Source: Enterococcus malodoratus ATCC 43197
Lineage (GTDB): Bacteria; Bacillota; Bacilli; Lactobacillales; Enterococcaceae
DNA length: 64,000 nt
NCBI RefSeq assembly: GCF_000407185.1
Contig: NZ_KE136481.1
Coordinates: 779,136 to 843,135 of the forward strand
Reading direction: 5' to 3'
Shown here: positions 1-8,390 of the stretch, piece by piece
Position numbering within the stretch: the stretch's first letter is position 1
How the letters are laid out: each line of letters opens with the position of its first letter
Notes under the pieces: generated by a model
The model's database searches: none
Seen by the model: only the letters and a program-made list of their open reading frames with translations
Told to the model about the DNA's origin: nothing
Program-made: the position numbers and the translations under genes

Positions 1-1221
1 TACTGGACCGATAGCGACGACACGATTTACCTGCTCTAGCGGGAAACAAGTCGCCACGTACTTCATTTCAAGGCAAAGTCCCAAAATAATCCCCAGTAAA
101 ACATCTTCTCGACGTGTCTCCAAACTGATACCATACATCAAACCGCGCGATTTTCCATTTTTAAATGGAGCACCCGAACCATTCAAATGGGGAATCAAGA
201 TGACCGGATCTTCCAACGAAATTTGATTTTGCAAATAGCGTTGATATAATTTTCGACTGTCCTGTTCGAATTCCTTCTGATCGATGGAAAAGAATTTTTG
301 GTACCATTCAAACGCATTACCGCCTGTCGGCATCGAAGAAAACAAGGTGTAGTAGTTGGGATTGGTAAAGATTCCATTCGACAAGGATTCCTGAAATGAT
401 TTGTTTTCTAAAAAGGGATGATCATCGATCAGGAGCAATCCCTCGGTCGTCCCGGTAGAATTCAATAAATCCTTGTCATGCAGATTGATCCCCAGCGCCC
501 CGACCATATGATCGTGCCCTGCGATTCTGACAGAAATCTCTTCAGCAGCCAATTCACTGACATTTCCCGTTGTCGTATAGCCCACGACTTCGCCTGATGC
601 GATAACCGATGGAAATTGGATCAGCTCCGCCAAATCAAACATTTCTAATACTTCCTTTGACCAGCTGCGGCTTTGCAAATCAAAACACATCGTCCGACTA
701 GCCATTGAAAATTCGCTATTCATCCGATTGGTCAAAAAGTAGCTGAATAAATCCGGCACATTCAACCAAGTATACGTCTGCTCGTTCAGCTCCAAGTGAT
801 CGACCAGCCATTTGATTTTCGGAAGACTGTAATTGGAATGTGCGGGCAAACCAGTAATCTCATAAATTCTTTGTTTCTGTTCTTGACTCAGTTCAGCAAC
901 GTATCCTGCCGCCCGTTTGTCATACCAGGCGATTAACGGCGTCACGACTTGACCGCCGGCATCAACTAAAACACCAGCTTCGCCAACGCTGGAGATATTG
1001 ATTGAATCAATATCTCCAGGATGGTCAGCAACAATTTTTATCAAGATTTCCAACAATCGATCCCAGATTACGTCTAAGTCGAATAATTCGCCATAGTCAT
1101 CGATTTTTTTTGTTGTTTGAAAACTCTCGCGAAAGATCAGTTTTCCACTAGCAATTTCAAAAAGCGATACTTTAGAATTCGTCGTTCCGATATCAATTGT
1201 AATGGAAAGCTTTTTAACCAT
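1..1221 (-). CDS. FGGY-family carbohydrate kinase (3' part beyond window)
   Basis: ATP-dependent sugar kinase of the FGGY (xylulokinase/gluconokinase-like) superfamily, probably acting on a sugar or ketose made available by the PTS encoded just upstream. The visible 407 residues begin MVKKLSITIDIGTTNSK, the N-terminal phosphate-binding loop of the fold. Further on there is a GHDHMVGALG stretch and an STGTTEGLLL stretch typical of the second actin-like domain. The reading frame is open at base 1; FGGY kinases are usually about 500 residues, so roughly 90 are missing. The ATG overlaps the stop of the EIIC gene by 8 nt (ATGGTTAA), indicating translational coupling as last visible gene of the operon. 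The substrate cannot be fixed from sequence. No polyol-phosphate dehydrogenase is seen in the visible operon. Confidence 0.85.
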   Translation of the reverse strand, partial: MVKKLSITIDIGTTNSKVSLFEIASGKLIFRESFQTTKKIDDYGELFDLDVIWDRLLEILIKIVADHPGDIDSINISSVGEAGVLVDAGGQVVTPLIAWYDKRAAGYVAELSQEQKQRIYEITGLPAHSNYSLPKIKWLVDHLELNEQTYTWLNVPDLFSYFLTNRMNSEFSMASRTMCFDLQSRSWSKEVLEMFDLAELIQFPSVIASGEVVGYTTTGNVSELAAEEISVRIAGHDHMVGALGINLHDKDLLNSTGTTEGLLLIDDHPFLENKSFQESLSNGIFTNPNYYTLFSSMPTGGNAFEWYQKFFSIDQKEFEQDSRKLYQRYLQNQISLEDPVILIPHLNGSGAPFKNGKSRGLMYGISLETRREDVLLGIILGLCLEMKYVATCFPLEQVNRVVAIGPV

Positions 1222-2614
1222 TCAATGACTTCCCTTCCGGCACAGAAGAGTCTTCAACTAAATGCGTTTGTTTGAACGTTACTTTGTAAATCCAGAATAT
1301 TAATGCACCAATTACAGGAATCAATAGCAGCGCGATAATATTGCCGTTGAAGATTTGCAGCAGCCAAAATCTTAATGGGTTACCACCATCTAAGAAGCTT
1401 GAGACCATGCCGCTTGATCCTTCTGGAAAACTAAAGTTTACATCCTTTGCCATGCCGGTAATAAACGGCGCGATCGCAGAAGCGATATATAGATCACCAA
1501 TCATGATCGGAATAGCAATTAAGACCGCTCTAAACACATTGCCCTTTGTCGAAAGAACGACCATTGAAGCCATTACCGCTAAATTCGCTAAATCGCCTAA
1601 CGGCAGGACTGTATTCCCCGGTAAAACAAATGCTAAAATAACTGCGATAGGTGTTAATAGCAGCGCTGTTGAAATAATTGCCGGATTTCCGACTGCTACA
1701 GCAATATCTAAACCAATATATAAATCATCCCGATCAGGATAACGATTGTTCAAGAATTTCTTGATCGCTTCAGAAATCGGCAGCAACCCTTCCATCAAGA
1801 TCCGCACCATCCGAGGCAAGATGAACATTACCGCACCAATACTGATCCCCATTGTTAAGATACCCTTCAAATCATATCTAGCCGCGACCCCTAAAAGTAA
1901 CCCTAAGATCGTACCAACCATCATCGGTTCACCAAAAATACCGAAGCGTTTTTGGATACTGACAGGATTGATATCGATTTTTCTGATTCCTGGAATCATA
2001 TCAATAATTTTATTTCCGATTAAACCAATTGGGAAAAAGGTAATCGCCGAAACGGTCGGAAAGGACATTCCTTCTAAACCAAAGTATTCCTCACCCATCG
2101 GCGCTGCCCAATCGGCCACCTTCAAAACAATGATCGCAATGAGTGCCGATGCCAAGATTCCCAACCAGAAACTTCCTGTGCTATAATAAACGAGTGTTCC
2201 TGCAAGCGCAAAATGCCAATAATTCCACATGTCGACGTCAACCGTTTTTGTTTGGTTAATCGCCAGCATCACGATATTGATCAACATCGTCATTGGGATA
2301 ACGAACGGTGCGATTGGAGATCCCCAAGTAATTGCTGATAAAGGCGGCCAACCTAAGTCAACTACTGGGAGATTAATTCCGGTCTGTTCAACCATGGCTT
2401 GCGCTGCAGGTCCTACATTATTTGTTAAGATATCAAAAATTGCATAAATCCCGACAAATCCGATCCCCACTGTTAACGAGGCTCTCAAAGCTTTTGCCGG
2501 TTTGATCTTAAAGATCAACGCTAAGATAAACAACACGAGCGGCAGCATAACAGTAGGACCAAATCCTAAAATATACTGGACAACATCATATAGTGATTGC
2601 GAAATATTACTCAT
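1214..2614 (-). CDS. PTS galactitol-family EIIC component
   Basis: Membrane-embedded sugar-transport subunit of a galactitol-type (Gat/SgcC family) phosphotransferase system, 466 residues with about 10-12 hydrophobic segments across its length. Recognised by family-typical stretches such as GWPPLSAITWGSPIAPFVIP (near residue 90) and VGNPAIISTALLLTPIAVIL (near 310). AAGGAG lies just upstream of the ATG. It follows the EIIB gene by 1 nt and overlaps the kinase gene by 8 nt, so EIIA, EIIB and EIIC are separate polypeptides in one operon under the GntR regulator. Gat-family transporters take galactitol, but close relatives carry other polyols, pentitols or ketoses; the substrate here is inferred only to family level. 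Confidence 0.88.
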   Translation of the reverse strand: MSNISQSLYDVVQYILGFGPTVMLPLVLFILALIFKIKPAKALRASLTVGIGFVGIYAIFDILTNNVGPAAQAMVEQTGINLPVVDLGWPPLSAITWGSPIAPFVIPMTMLINIVMLAINQTKTVDVDMWNYWHFALAGTLVYYSTGSFWLGILASALIAIIVLKVADWAAPMGEEYFGLEGMSFPTVSAITFFPIGLIGNKIIDMIPGIRKIDINPVSIQKRFGIFGEPMMVGTILGLLLGVAARYDLKGILTMGISIGAVMFILPRMVRILMEGLLPISEAIKKFLNNRYPDRDDLYIGLDIAVAVGNPAIISTALLLTPIAVILAFVLPGNTVLPLGDLANLAVMASMVVLSTKGNVFRAVLIAIPIMIGDLYIASAIAPFITGMAKDVNFSFPEGSSGMVSSFLDGGNPLRFWLLQIFNGNIIALLLIPVIGALIFWIYKVTFKQTHLVEDSSVPEGKSLNG

Positions 2615-2615
2615 A

Positions 2616-2903
2616 TTATTCTCCTTTTAGCTGATCGTAAATTGAATTCAAGACTTTTTCTTCACCGATACCTGTGATTAGTGGTAAGCCATTGATGACA
2701 GGTGTATTTAGTTCATAAGGAATTTTTGTGGTTGAGACGATCAAATCAGCGTCATCCGAGTTCGATTGAACAGAAGCCACATTGGTTTGTGAATAGTTGA
2801 TGTCGTTCATATCTTTTTCCTTTAGAAATTCCAAAACCTTTTCCGTTACCGCTGTTGAAGTCGCAATTCCTGTTGCACATACAAATAATAAATTTTTAGC
2901 CAT
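2616..2903 (-). CDS. PTS galactitol-family EIIB component
   Basis: Small cytoplasmic phosphocarrier (95 residues) that passes phosphate from EIIA to the incoming sugar bound to EIIC. The P-loop-like N-terminus LLFVCATGIATSTAV carries the phospho-accepting Cys at residue 9, as in GatB-type EIIB domains. The length matches the family (about 94). AGGAGG precedes the ATG. It sits 1 nt upstream of the EIIC gene and 17 nt downstream of the EIIA gene. Confidence 0.88.
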   Translation of the reverse strand: MAKNLLFVCATGIATSTAVTEKVLEFLKEKDMNDINYSQTNVASVQSNSDDADLIVSTTKIPYELNTPVINGLPLITGIGEEKVLNSIYDQLKGE

Positions 2904-2920
2904 TTTTCTTCCTCCTAGTT

Positions 2921-3385
2921 TTACAATCCGATTTCTTCTCTTGCGATTTTATAGATTTCTTCTTTACTGCCTGTTTTGATTCGCTCCAGCAGTTCTGCTT
3001 CAGGTAAGATCCCCATCAATTTCTTTAGAATATTCAACTGCTTATTTGATTGACCCAAAGCTAATAGAAATACGATCGATACTTCGATCTTCGTATCGTC
3101 CATCCCACCCATTACTTCCATTGTAATCGGCTGTTTTAGTGTCGCGATCGTCACCCGGTTGTGATTCACATATTTTGCATCTGTATGTGGAATTGCCACA
3201 CCAATGGGCTCTGTTGGTAAACCTGTTGGAAAATTCTCTTCTCTTTTGATGACTTGTTCTGGAAATTCCGCCAACACATCGCCATCAGCGATCAACGGTT
3301 GAGCGATCTGATTGATCAATTCTGGAAAATCCTGAACCTCTACATCAACAAAAATATTTGCCTCACTCGTTAAAACTTCTGTCAT
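2921..3385 (-). CDS. PTS EIIA component, GatA/fructose-mannitol type
   Basis: Cytoplasmic EIIA (154 residues) receiving phosphate from HPr. The active-site histidine is in GVAIPHTDAKYV (around residue 68), the hallmark of fructose/mannitol/galactitol-type EIIA domains. The length is normal for GatA. GGAGG is present 8 nt before the ATG. It begins 2 nt after the stop of the aldolase gene, so it is co-transcribed with aldolase and GntR genes. Confidence 0.87.
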   Translation of the reverse strand: MTEVLTSEANIFVDVEVQDFPELINQIAQPLIADGDVLAEFPEQVIKREENFPTGLPTEPIGVAIPHTDAKYVNHNRVTIATLKQPITMEVMGGMDDTKIEVSIVFLLALGQSNKQLNILKKLMGILPEAELLERIKTGSKEEIYKIAREEIGL

Positions 3386-3387
3386 TC

Positions 3388-4230
3388 TTAAACCTCCACA
3401 GCATTCATACTTAAAATTTTTGCATGAACCGTTTCAAAAACAGCATCTTCCGCGTTTTGAAGCACCTTGATCAAGTTGGCTTCATTCTTATTTTCAGCAT
3501 AAGCTTGACCGACACTCTTGATGTAACTTTGACGTAAATCACTGGCGATATTGATCTTCGCAACATTAAATTCTACCATGCGCTGAATGTGTTCATCTGG
3601 AATTCCTGAACCTCCGTGAATCACTAGCGGCACTGGAGAAACCTCATTGATTTCCTTCAATAGATCAAAATCAATCCGCGGCTGATCTTCCAAGCCATGC
3701 ACATTCCCAACAGAAATCGCTAAGATATCGCAGCCCGTCCGTTCAACGAATTCACGGACTTGTGCGGGATCTGTCTTCGAATCCGCTTCACTGACATGGT
3801 CGTCTTCTTTCCCAAGGATCGCGCCCAGCTCCGCTTCAACCGGAATTCCATAACCCTTGGCAAAATCAACGGCTTTTTTAGTAAAAGCAATGTTTTCCTC
3901 AAAATCGTAGGAAGCACCATCGATCATGACTGACGTAAAACCAGCACGAGTCGCCAACTTCACATCTTCAAATTTTTTCCCATGATCCAAATGTAAAGCT
4001 ACTGGCGTATCCATATTTTCAGCATAGCGCGAAACCATATCAACGATATATTCATAGCCTGCTAACGTGATATTCGTAGGAGCCACCTGAATGAAGGTCG
4101 GAATTCCGCTTTCTTCCACTGCTTTCAGAATTCCGACGGTTGTTTCCAAATTGGTCGTGTTGAAAGCTCCTGCGATTACTTTTCGTTCTTTGATAATTTC
4201 TAATAGGGTATATCCATTTACTAACGGCAT
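3388..4230 (-). CDS. Class II ketose-bisphosphate aldolase (GatY/KbaY/FbaA family)
   Basis: Zinc-dependent aldolase that should split a ketose 1,6-bisphosphate (tagatose- or fructose-bisphosphate type) into two triose phosphates. All hallmarks are visible in its 280 residues: the catalytic-Asp motif HLDHGK (around 82), the zinc-binding VGNVHG (around 178) and VIHGGSGIP (around 207). The position between a GntR regulator and a galactitol-type PTS makes tagatose-bisphosphate a plausible substrate, as GatY does in enteric galactitol pathways. A GatZ-like partner subunit is encoded 4.2 kb away under a different regulator (8436-9722). The match is to the superfamily; the exact stereospecificity is inference. 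Confidence 0.85.
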   Translation of the reverse strand: MPLVNGYTLLEIIKERKVIAGAFNTTNLETTVGILKAVEESGIPTFIQVAPTNITLAGYEYIVDMVSRYAENMDTPVALHLDHGKKFEDVKLATRAGFTSVMIDGASYDFEENIAFTKKAVDFAKGYGIPVEAELGAILGKEDDHVSEADSKTDPAQVREFVERTGCDILAISVGNVHGLEDQPRIDFDLLKEINEVSPVPLVIHGGSGIPDEHIQRMVEFNVAKINIASDLRQSYIKSVGQAYAENKNEANLIKVLQNAEDAVFETVHAKILSMNAVEV

Positions 4231-4233
4231 GTA

Positions 4234-4974
4234 TTACATTTCCTCTCTTTGAAGAACCGTTCCAACGTAATATTTGTTGGCTTTCAACCAGACATTCCCG
4301 AATTCTACCGGTAGACCTCCTTCTAAATAGACTAGCTGCTCCAAATGCAATACTGGAGAATCAGGAGCTACTTCCAATTCTTGACCCCGTTTCTCACCGA
4401 CCACTCTGGCAGCGTATCTACTTTCAGAGTAGGCAATCTTTTTGCCGCTGATTTCCTCCATCACTTTAAATAAACTTTCCTTATTAAAGTCATGCTCTTG
4501 AACTCCCGGACACAAGCGGCTGTTGATTCTATTTTCAATCAGCATTACCTTCTCGCCCTCAACGTATCGAATTCGTTTCATGTATAGATATTCTTCACCA
4601 ACATCAATATTCAACCTTGAAGCGATTTCTTTTGTTGCCTTACGAAATTCAGAAGTAATGACCTTCGTTTCATAAGCCAATTTCTGTCCTTCTAATGACT
4701 CAGCAAAAGATAAAAGACCTTTTCCCAGCGAATAAGAAATATTGTCCTCTGTTACATAGGTTCCTTTTCCTTGAATCTGGTAGAGCAGCCCTTCTTCAAC
4801 CAGCATATTGACTGCTTTCTTAACGGTTCCTCGACTTATTTCCAAGGACTTCATGATTTGATTCTCTGACGGTATCTGTTCCCCCTTTCCCCATTCTTCA
4901 GAATAAATATTATTTCGCAAATAATCGGCCACCTGAAGATAGACTGGCTTTGAAACATCTCTATTAATGATCAT
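4234..4974 (-). CDS. GntR-family regulator with UTRA effector domain
   Basis: Transcriptional regulator, 246 residues, with an N-terminal winged-helix GntR domain (residues about 5-70; motif SENQIMKSLEISRGTVKKAV) and a C-terminal UTRA sugar-phosphate sensing domain (about 90-240). It is the first gene of the polyol PTS operon and so probably autoregulates. Its ATG has a strong AGGAGGTGATC site. An array of TGTACAAGT repeats lies 40-100 bp upstream and is the obvious candidate operator. Members of this HutC/UTRA subfamily are usually repressors released by a pathway sugar phosphate. Confidence 0.88.
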   Translation of the reverse strand: MIINRDVSKPVYLQVADYLRNNIYSEEWGKGEQIPSENQIMKSLEISRGTVKKAVNMLVEEGLLYQIQGKGTYVTEDNISYSLGKGLLSFAESLEGQKLAYETKVITSEFRKATKEIASRLNIDVGEEYLYMKRIRYVEGEKVMLIENRINSRLCPGVQEHDFNKESLFKVMEEISGKKIAYSESRYAARVVGEKRGQELEVAPDSPVLHLEQLVYLEGGLPVEFGNVWLKANKYYVGTVLQREEM

Positions 4975-4997
4975 TTGATCACCTCCTGCATTCGTTT

Positions 4998-5076
4998 TGT
5001 ACGTCTAGTCGCAAGCATGTACAAGTATAACCCTCAATGTACAAGTTTGAACCAGAGTGTACAAGTAGGTACAAGT
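4998..5076. promoter_or_regulatory. Operator array: TGTACAAGT direct repeats
   Basis: TGTACAAGT occurs at 5018-5026, 5038-5046 and 5058-5066, exactly 20 bp apart, with a fourth near-copy GGTACAAGT at 5068-5076 (10 bp further) and a diverged TGTACGTCT near 4999. The spacing equals two and one helical turns, placing all sites on one DNA face. The copies flank a candidate promoter of the GntR operon, so they are the likely binding sites of that regulator. Confidence 0.7.
5024..5051 (-). promoter_or_regulatory. Candidate sigma-A promoter of the GntR/PTS operon
   Basis: Read on the minus strand, TTCAAA (5046-5051) lies 16 bp from TATACT (5024-5029). The -10 hexamer is embedded between two TGTACAAGT operator copies, consistent with repression by occlusion. 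The -35 match is only moderate. Confidence 0.4.
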
Positions 5077-5080
5077 GAAT

Positions 5081-5094
5081 TGTAATCGGTATCA
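5081..5094. promoter_or_regulatory. Possible cre (CcpA) site upstream of the polyol PTS operon
   Basis: TGTAATCGGTATCA fits the core TGNAANCGNNNNCA of catabolite-responsive elements, though the base before CG is T rather than a purine. It lies about 30 bp upstream of the candidate -35, a position seen in carbon-catabolite controlled operons. A single weak-consensus match. Confidence 0.35.
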
Positions 5095-5174
5095 AAGTAA
5101 AAGTAAAGAAGAAATTTTAAAATCCGCTTTTTTTCTTTTGGCCCGTTAAAATCATTGACCTTTCAAAGCACGCA

Positions 5175-5203
5175 CAAAAAACCTTAGGCGGTTCACCTAA
5201 GGT
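5175..5203 (-). terminator. Rho-independent terminator of the 5313-6404 gene
   Basis: Perfect 8-bp stem ACCTTAGG/CCTAAGGT with a 7-nt loop. On the minus strand it is followed by a run of six T. It separates the hypothetical gene from the GntR operon. Confidence 0.75.
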
Positions 5204-5312
5204 ACTCTTGTTTGATTGAATCAACGATCTCTTTTAACTACGAATTATTTTCCTCGAACAAGTCCATCCCATAACAAATAAGCCTTTAAAACTAATAAAA
5301 GAATTCTTATCT

Positions 5313-6404
5313 TTAATGTCTTTTCTTGCTTGAATTATAGTTCTTCAAAATATTTCGGTCCTTTTTAGAAATTTTTTTCGTTGGTGGTTTTGTCGCAGAT
5401 AGTTTCGTTTTTACCGGATTTTCTGTTGAGGCATCTAACACACCAACTGCTGCCGGCATGAGGATTGGGTTCTCTTCTGATGGTGCTGTATCTTTTTTTG
5501 GTATGCTTTCGGGAACAATTCTAGTGTCTATATTCGGCTTATGTGGAGTACGCTTTTCTGATGACAGTTCTTCAGAATTTTCAGTTCTTTCGTCAATGAC
5601 ATCCTCCATACCAATAGCGGCCTTTGCTTCGTTAAGAATGCCTTCGATCAACACGACAAGTTCACCTTTAGTTAATGAATACAGGTCAAAACCCTCAAAC
5701 AAGTGGATTGGGTCGTTTGAATCTGCTGAAGTCTTCTCAGTTTCAACTGTCAGATTTTGGGCGGACTTCTCTCGTTCCAGCTTTTTCTCCGTTCGGGTAC
5801 TGAAAATGGTCGTCGTTCCTTTAAGGTCACAGTCGATAAATTTGGCAAAGCGGCGCACATCGGCCGTATTCCGAAAAATCGTCATGGTCGTTAAGATTCT
5901 AAGAATTCGCTTCGTTTCTTCAGGGGTATTACTGGAGTCGCCGTCTCGTAACCGCCATGTATGTTTCTTTCCGTTAGCATCTTCAAAAATTGAAATGAGA
6001 GTATAGGTATCATATTTCTTAGCATTTGTCGCTTTTCCTTTATTTTTCAAATAGCCTTCATATAAACGCATCGTTTTCGTCGCCTTAAAATAAGCGGTTT
6101 CATTTTTAAATAAACGCTTGATCACACTGTGCCATTCATGATCCTCCACGTAGTCTTTCAAGAACGGGCAGAACTTTCTCAACGTATCACTAGGCTCGGC
6201 CTGAAAAAGCAGCTCGCGAACAACTTCCTGACAAGGCAGTGAAAAATCACTGACTACTAGCGCATTCCGCAAAATGATCGCTACGATATACTCCACTACT
6301 AGGTCTGCATTACGTGTCGCGTCCCAAAATTTTTTCACTTTGGTCTCTAGCCCTTTTCTCTTCATGGTGAATAGTTGTCGCTGAGTAAGTTGTTTTACTT
6401 CCAT
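5313..6404 (-). CDS. Unrecognised 363-residue protein with basic C-terminal tail
   Basis: I do not recognise this family. The N-terminal 200 residues look globular (mixed helix/strand, aromatic residues, VVEYIVAIILRNALVVSDF near residue 36). About residues 225-350 are low complexity and rich in Glu, Thr, Pro and Lys. The end is strongly basic (KKISKKDRNILKN). There is no signal peptide or membrane helix. AAGGAG precedes the ATG and a terminator follows, so this looks like a genuine single-gene unit. The basic tail could contact nucleic acid, but that is only a guess from charge. Confidence 0.7.
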   Translation of the reverse strand: MEVKQLTQRQLFTMKRKGLETKVKKFWDATRNADLVVEYIVAIILRNALVVSDFSLPCQEVVRELLFQAEPSDTLRKFCPFLKDYVEDHEWHSVIKRLFKNETAYFKATKTMRLYEGYLKNKGKATNAKKYDTYTLISIFEDANGKKHTWRLRDGDSSNTPEETKRILRILTTMTIFRNTADVRRFAKFIDCDLKGTTTIFSTRTEKKLEREKSAQNLTVETEKTSADSNDPIHLFEGFDLYSLTKGELVVLIEGILNEAKAAIGMEDVIDERTENSEELSSEKRTPHKPNIDTRIVPESIPKKDTAPSEENPILMPAAVGVLDASTENPVKTKLSATKPPTKKISKKDRNILKNYNSSKKRH

Positions 6405-6734
6405 CTTGTCCGCTCCTTTTCGTGTACGTGTTTTCTTATAAGCCTATTATGCATGAAAAATAGCGATTTCCGTACCCAACTTTTTACCAAAACGGTAACG
6501 ATTTGAGTATTGCATAATTAAAATGAATATACTGATAATTACATTTCGACAAGAATAAATAAAGAATCAAATAAAATCCAGTAACAGCAAGCTGCCCGTC
6601 TTCGCAGATCCTTGATAATTGGATTAATCCACATAAAAAAATGTTCAAAAGGTGACAATAATAGCCTTTTGAACACCGATATTTTTAGTCTATTCTAGCG
6701 ATAAAATTGAAAATTTTTTTGATTAGTACTACTC
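6405..6734. other. Gene-free spacer between the 363-residue gene and merR-type gene
   Basis: This 330-bp AT-rich spacer carries the minus-strand terminator of the MerR gene (6634-6675). It must also hold the promoter of the downstream hypothetical gene. No clear sigma-A pair stands out; a CATAAT-like hexamer near 6445 is possible. No open frame with a ribosome site was found. Confidence 0.4.
6634..6675 (-). terminator. Terminator of the MerR-family gene
   Basis: An 11-bp perfect stem, TGTTCAAAAGG (6642-6652) with CCTTTTGAACA (6665-6675), followed on the minus strand by seven T. It lies about 60 bp past the stop codon. Confidence 0.75.
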
Positions 6735-7547
6735 TTATGCGGGAATAACTTGAACAATCAACTTCAATAGAAAATCATCGAACTTCTTTGCTGCCAAGGC
6801 ATTCAACATCACATCAATATAGATATCCCCTTCAATTTGCAAGTGATTCTTTTCCAAATAGTCCAGCATTTGATGAAAAATGCGCACACGAGTTGTTTCC
6901 CCATAGAAATAGCAGGTCAGATAATTTCCTGCCGGGCGTGCTTCGGCCGCTTCAGGAACCTTGATATACGTATAAACATCTGTCGCGTTCAATTCATCTG
7001 CATCTAATATGGCATTGGTATTTTTGAACATCATCCCCGCCGGATAAATGAAACGATAGCCTGCAGCGAAACTTTGCTGATAAATCTCACTTAATGGAAT
7101 CGAGGCCCGAAATTTTACCGCTTGATAAACATTCGAACTAAAGAATAGCGGTTCTCGTTCAAGAGCGACAACTGAAAATTTTAATTGATCCGCCGCAGCA
7201 TATTCCTCTAATGAATCCAGCTGCCGGTCCACCATATTGGCCATTTGCTGATAGTATTCCTGCTTCTGGCGAATCACTTGCCGTTGCCTTTTTAGCAGCA
7301 AAGCCGCCTGTTCCGGAGTACTATTTTGCAAGTGTTCTTTGATCTCGGCCAAAGGCATTTTGATTTCTCTAAACAAATGAATCATGTTTACCGTATAGAG
7401 CTGAGGATAATCATAGTAACGATATCCATTTTCTGCTGTATATTTTGGCGTTAAAAGACCAATCTGATCATAATAAATCAAGGTCTTTCTTTTGATCCCA
7501 GACAAATCCGCAAATTGGCTGATCGTTAAGAAATTACTCGTATCCAT
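6735..7547 (-). CDS. MerR-family regulator with GyrI-like effector domain (BmrR type)
   Basis: DNA-binding activator of 270 residues. The N-terminal MerR winged helix (residues about 6-75) shows IKRKTLIYYDQIGLLTPKY and GYRYYDYPQLYTV. A coiled-coil linker (about 80-120) follows, then a C-terminal GyrI/AraC-type effector-binding fold (about 125-265), as in drug-sensing BmrR. AAAGGAGG precedes the ATG. It is divergent from a PRD-only gene across a promoter with a 19-bp spacer and an internal dyad, the arrangement MerR proteins use to activate by DNA distortion. No efflux pump lies nearby, so the PRD gene is the visible target. Confidence 0.85.
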   Translation of the reverse strand: MDTSNFLTISQFADLSGIKRKTLIYYDQIGLLTPKYTAENGYRYYDYPQLYTVNMIHLFREIKMPLAEIKEHLQNSTPEQAALLLKRQRQVIRQKQEYYQQMANMVDRQLDSLEEYAAADQLKFSVVALEREPLFFSSNVYQAVKFRASIPLSEIYQQSFAAGYRFIYPAGMMFKNTNAILDADELNATDVYTYIKVPEAAEARPAGNYLTCYFYGETTRVRIFHQMLDYLEKNHLQIEGDIYIDVMLNALAAKKFDDFLLKLIVQVIPA

Positions 7548-7574
7548 TAAAATCCTCCTTTTAAAATTACTCGC

Positions 7575-7605
7575 TTGACTGTCTAATCACTAGACAGTTT
7601 AACAT
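7575..7605 (+). promoter_or_regulatory. MerR-type promoter with long spacer and dyad operator
   Basis: TTGACT (7575-7580) and TAACAT (7600-7605) are separated by 19 bp, longer than the normal 17. The spacer region contains the perfect dyad ACTGTCTA-N5-TAGACAGT (7578-7598), centred within 2 bp of the spacer midpoint. This is the defining architecture of MerR-activated promoters and reads toward the PRD gene. Confidence 0.7.
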
Positions 7606-7684
7606 AAGGCTATAGTAAATTGACCAGCTTGCCTTATGAAGCAGACACATTTTGAAAAACTATCGTACAAGGAGGCCAATCAAA

Positions 7685-8383
7685 ATGAACCCTACACAAT
7701 TAATGGAACAATCAGCCACCACCTCGGACCGACAACTCGTTCGCTCTTTAGTCACTTTGGCCAAGCAAAAATATGTGCTCAAGGATAACTTTTATCTGAC
7801 TAATAATCTATCCTATTTTCTTTTCAATGCGTGTGAGAAAATCCCAATGACTTATGTTTATCCCGTTTCCTCCATTGAAATCATGGAGAAACTTTTTAAG
7901 ACAGAAGTCGATTTTTCCAAAGAAGCGATTCTATACATTGAAAAATATTTACAGCGACCATTAAAGGAAAACGACTATTTAGTATTAGCCGAATCTGTGA
8001 TTGCCGCAAATTACCAGCTGGATATTAATCGACATGAACAAGAGAAATTCATTCACCTGATCCACTGCCTGTTAACCCAAATCGCTTTTTGTGTTAGCTT
8101 GCCGCGCACCCATTTATTCACCGAAGAACCACGGTTGATGCGTCACATTAAGTTTTTGACTTTGCGCATTTTGAAAGGCGAACTTGATTTCAGCGAATCA
8201 AACAATGAACTTTATTTCTACGTGATCGAGCATCATTCGAGAGAATTTCATTCCGCCAATCAAATTCGTGTGTTTATTACCGAGAATTTTGATTTCGATT
8301 TATCCAATGACGAAATCAGTTACTTGGCCTTGCATTTCCGTGAGCTTAGACGCAGATACGGCGATAAAAATCAGCTCCAATAG
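7685..8383 (+). CDS. Stand-alone PRD-domain protein without DNA/RNA-binding domain
   Basis: A 232-residue protein resembling the PTS-regulation domains (PRD) of BglG/LicT antiterminators. A clear C-terminal PRD ends in NDEISYLALHFRELRRR with its conserved His. A more diverged PRD-like helical region precedes it (about residues 25-130). The RNA-binding CAT domain of antiterminators is missing, and no helix-turn-helix is visible. The start is placed at ATG 7685 because AAGGAGG lies 9 nt upstream; an upstream in-frame TTG at 7652 has no such site. It may be a phosphorylation-sensing partner for another regulator. A terminator follows immediately. Confidence 0.75.
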   Translation: MNPTQLMEQSATTSDRQLVRSLVTLAKQKYVLKDNFYLTNNLSYFLFNACEKIPMTYVYPVSSIEIMEKLFKTEVDFSKEAILYIEKYLQRPLKENDYLVLAESVIAANYQLDINRHEQEKFIHLIHCLLTQIAFCVSLPRTHLFTEEPRLMRHIKFLTLRILKGELDFSESNNELYFYVIEHHSREFHSANQIRVFITENFDFDLSNDEISYLALHFRELRRRYGDKNQLQ

Positions 8384-8390
8384 TAAAAAA

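Noticed and set aside
1341..2447. Long plus-strand frames opposite the EIIC gene
   Set aside because: Antisense shadows of a clear PTS gene; no ribosome sites and low-complexity translations.
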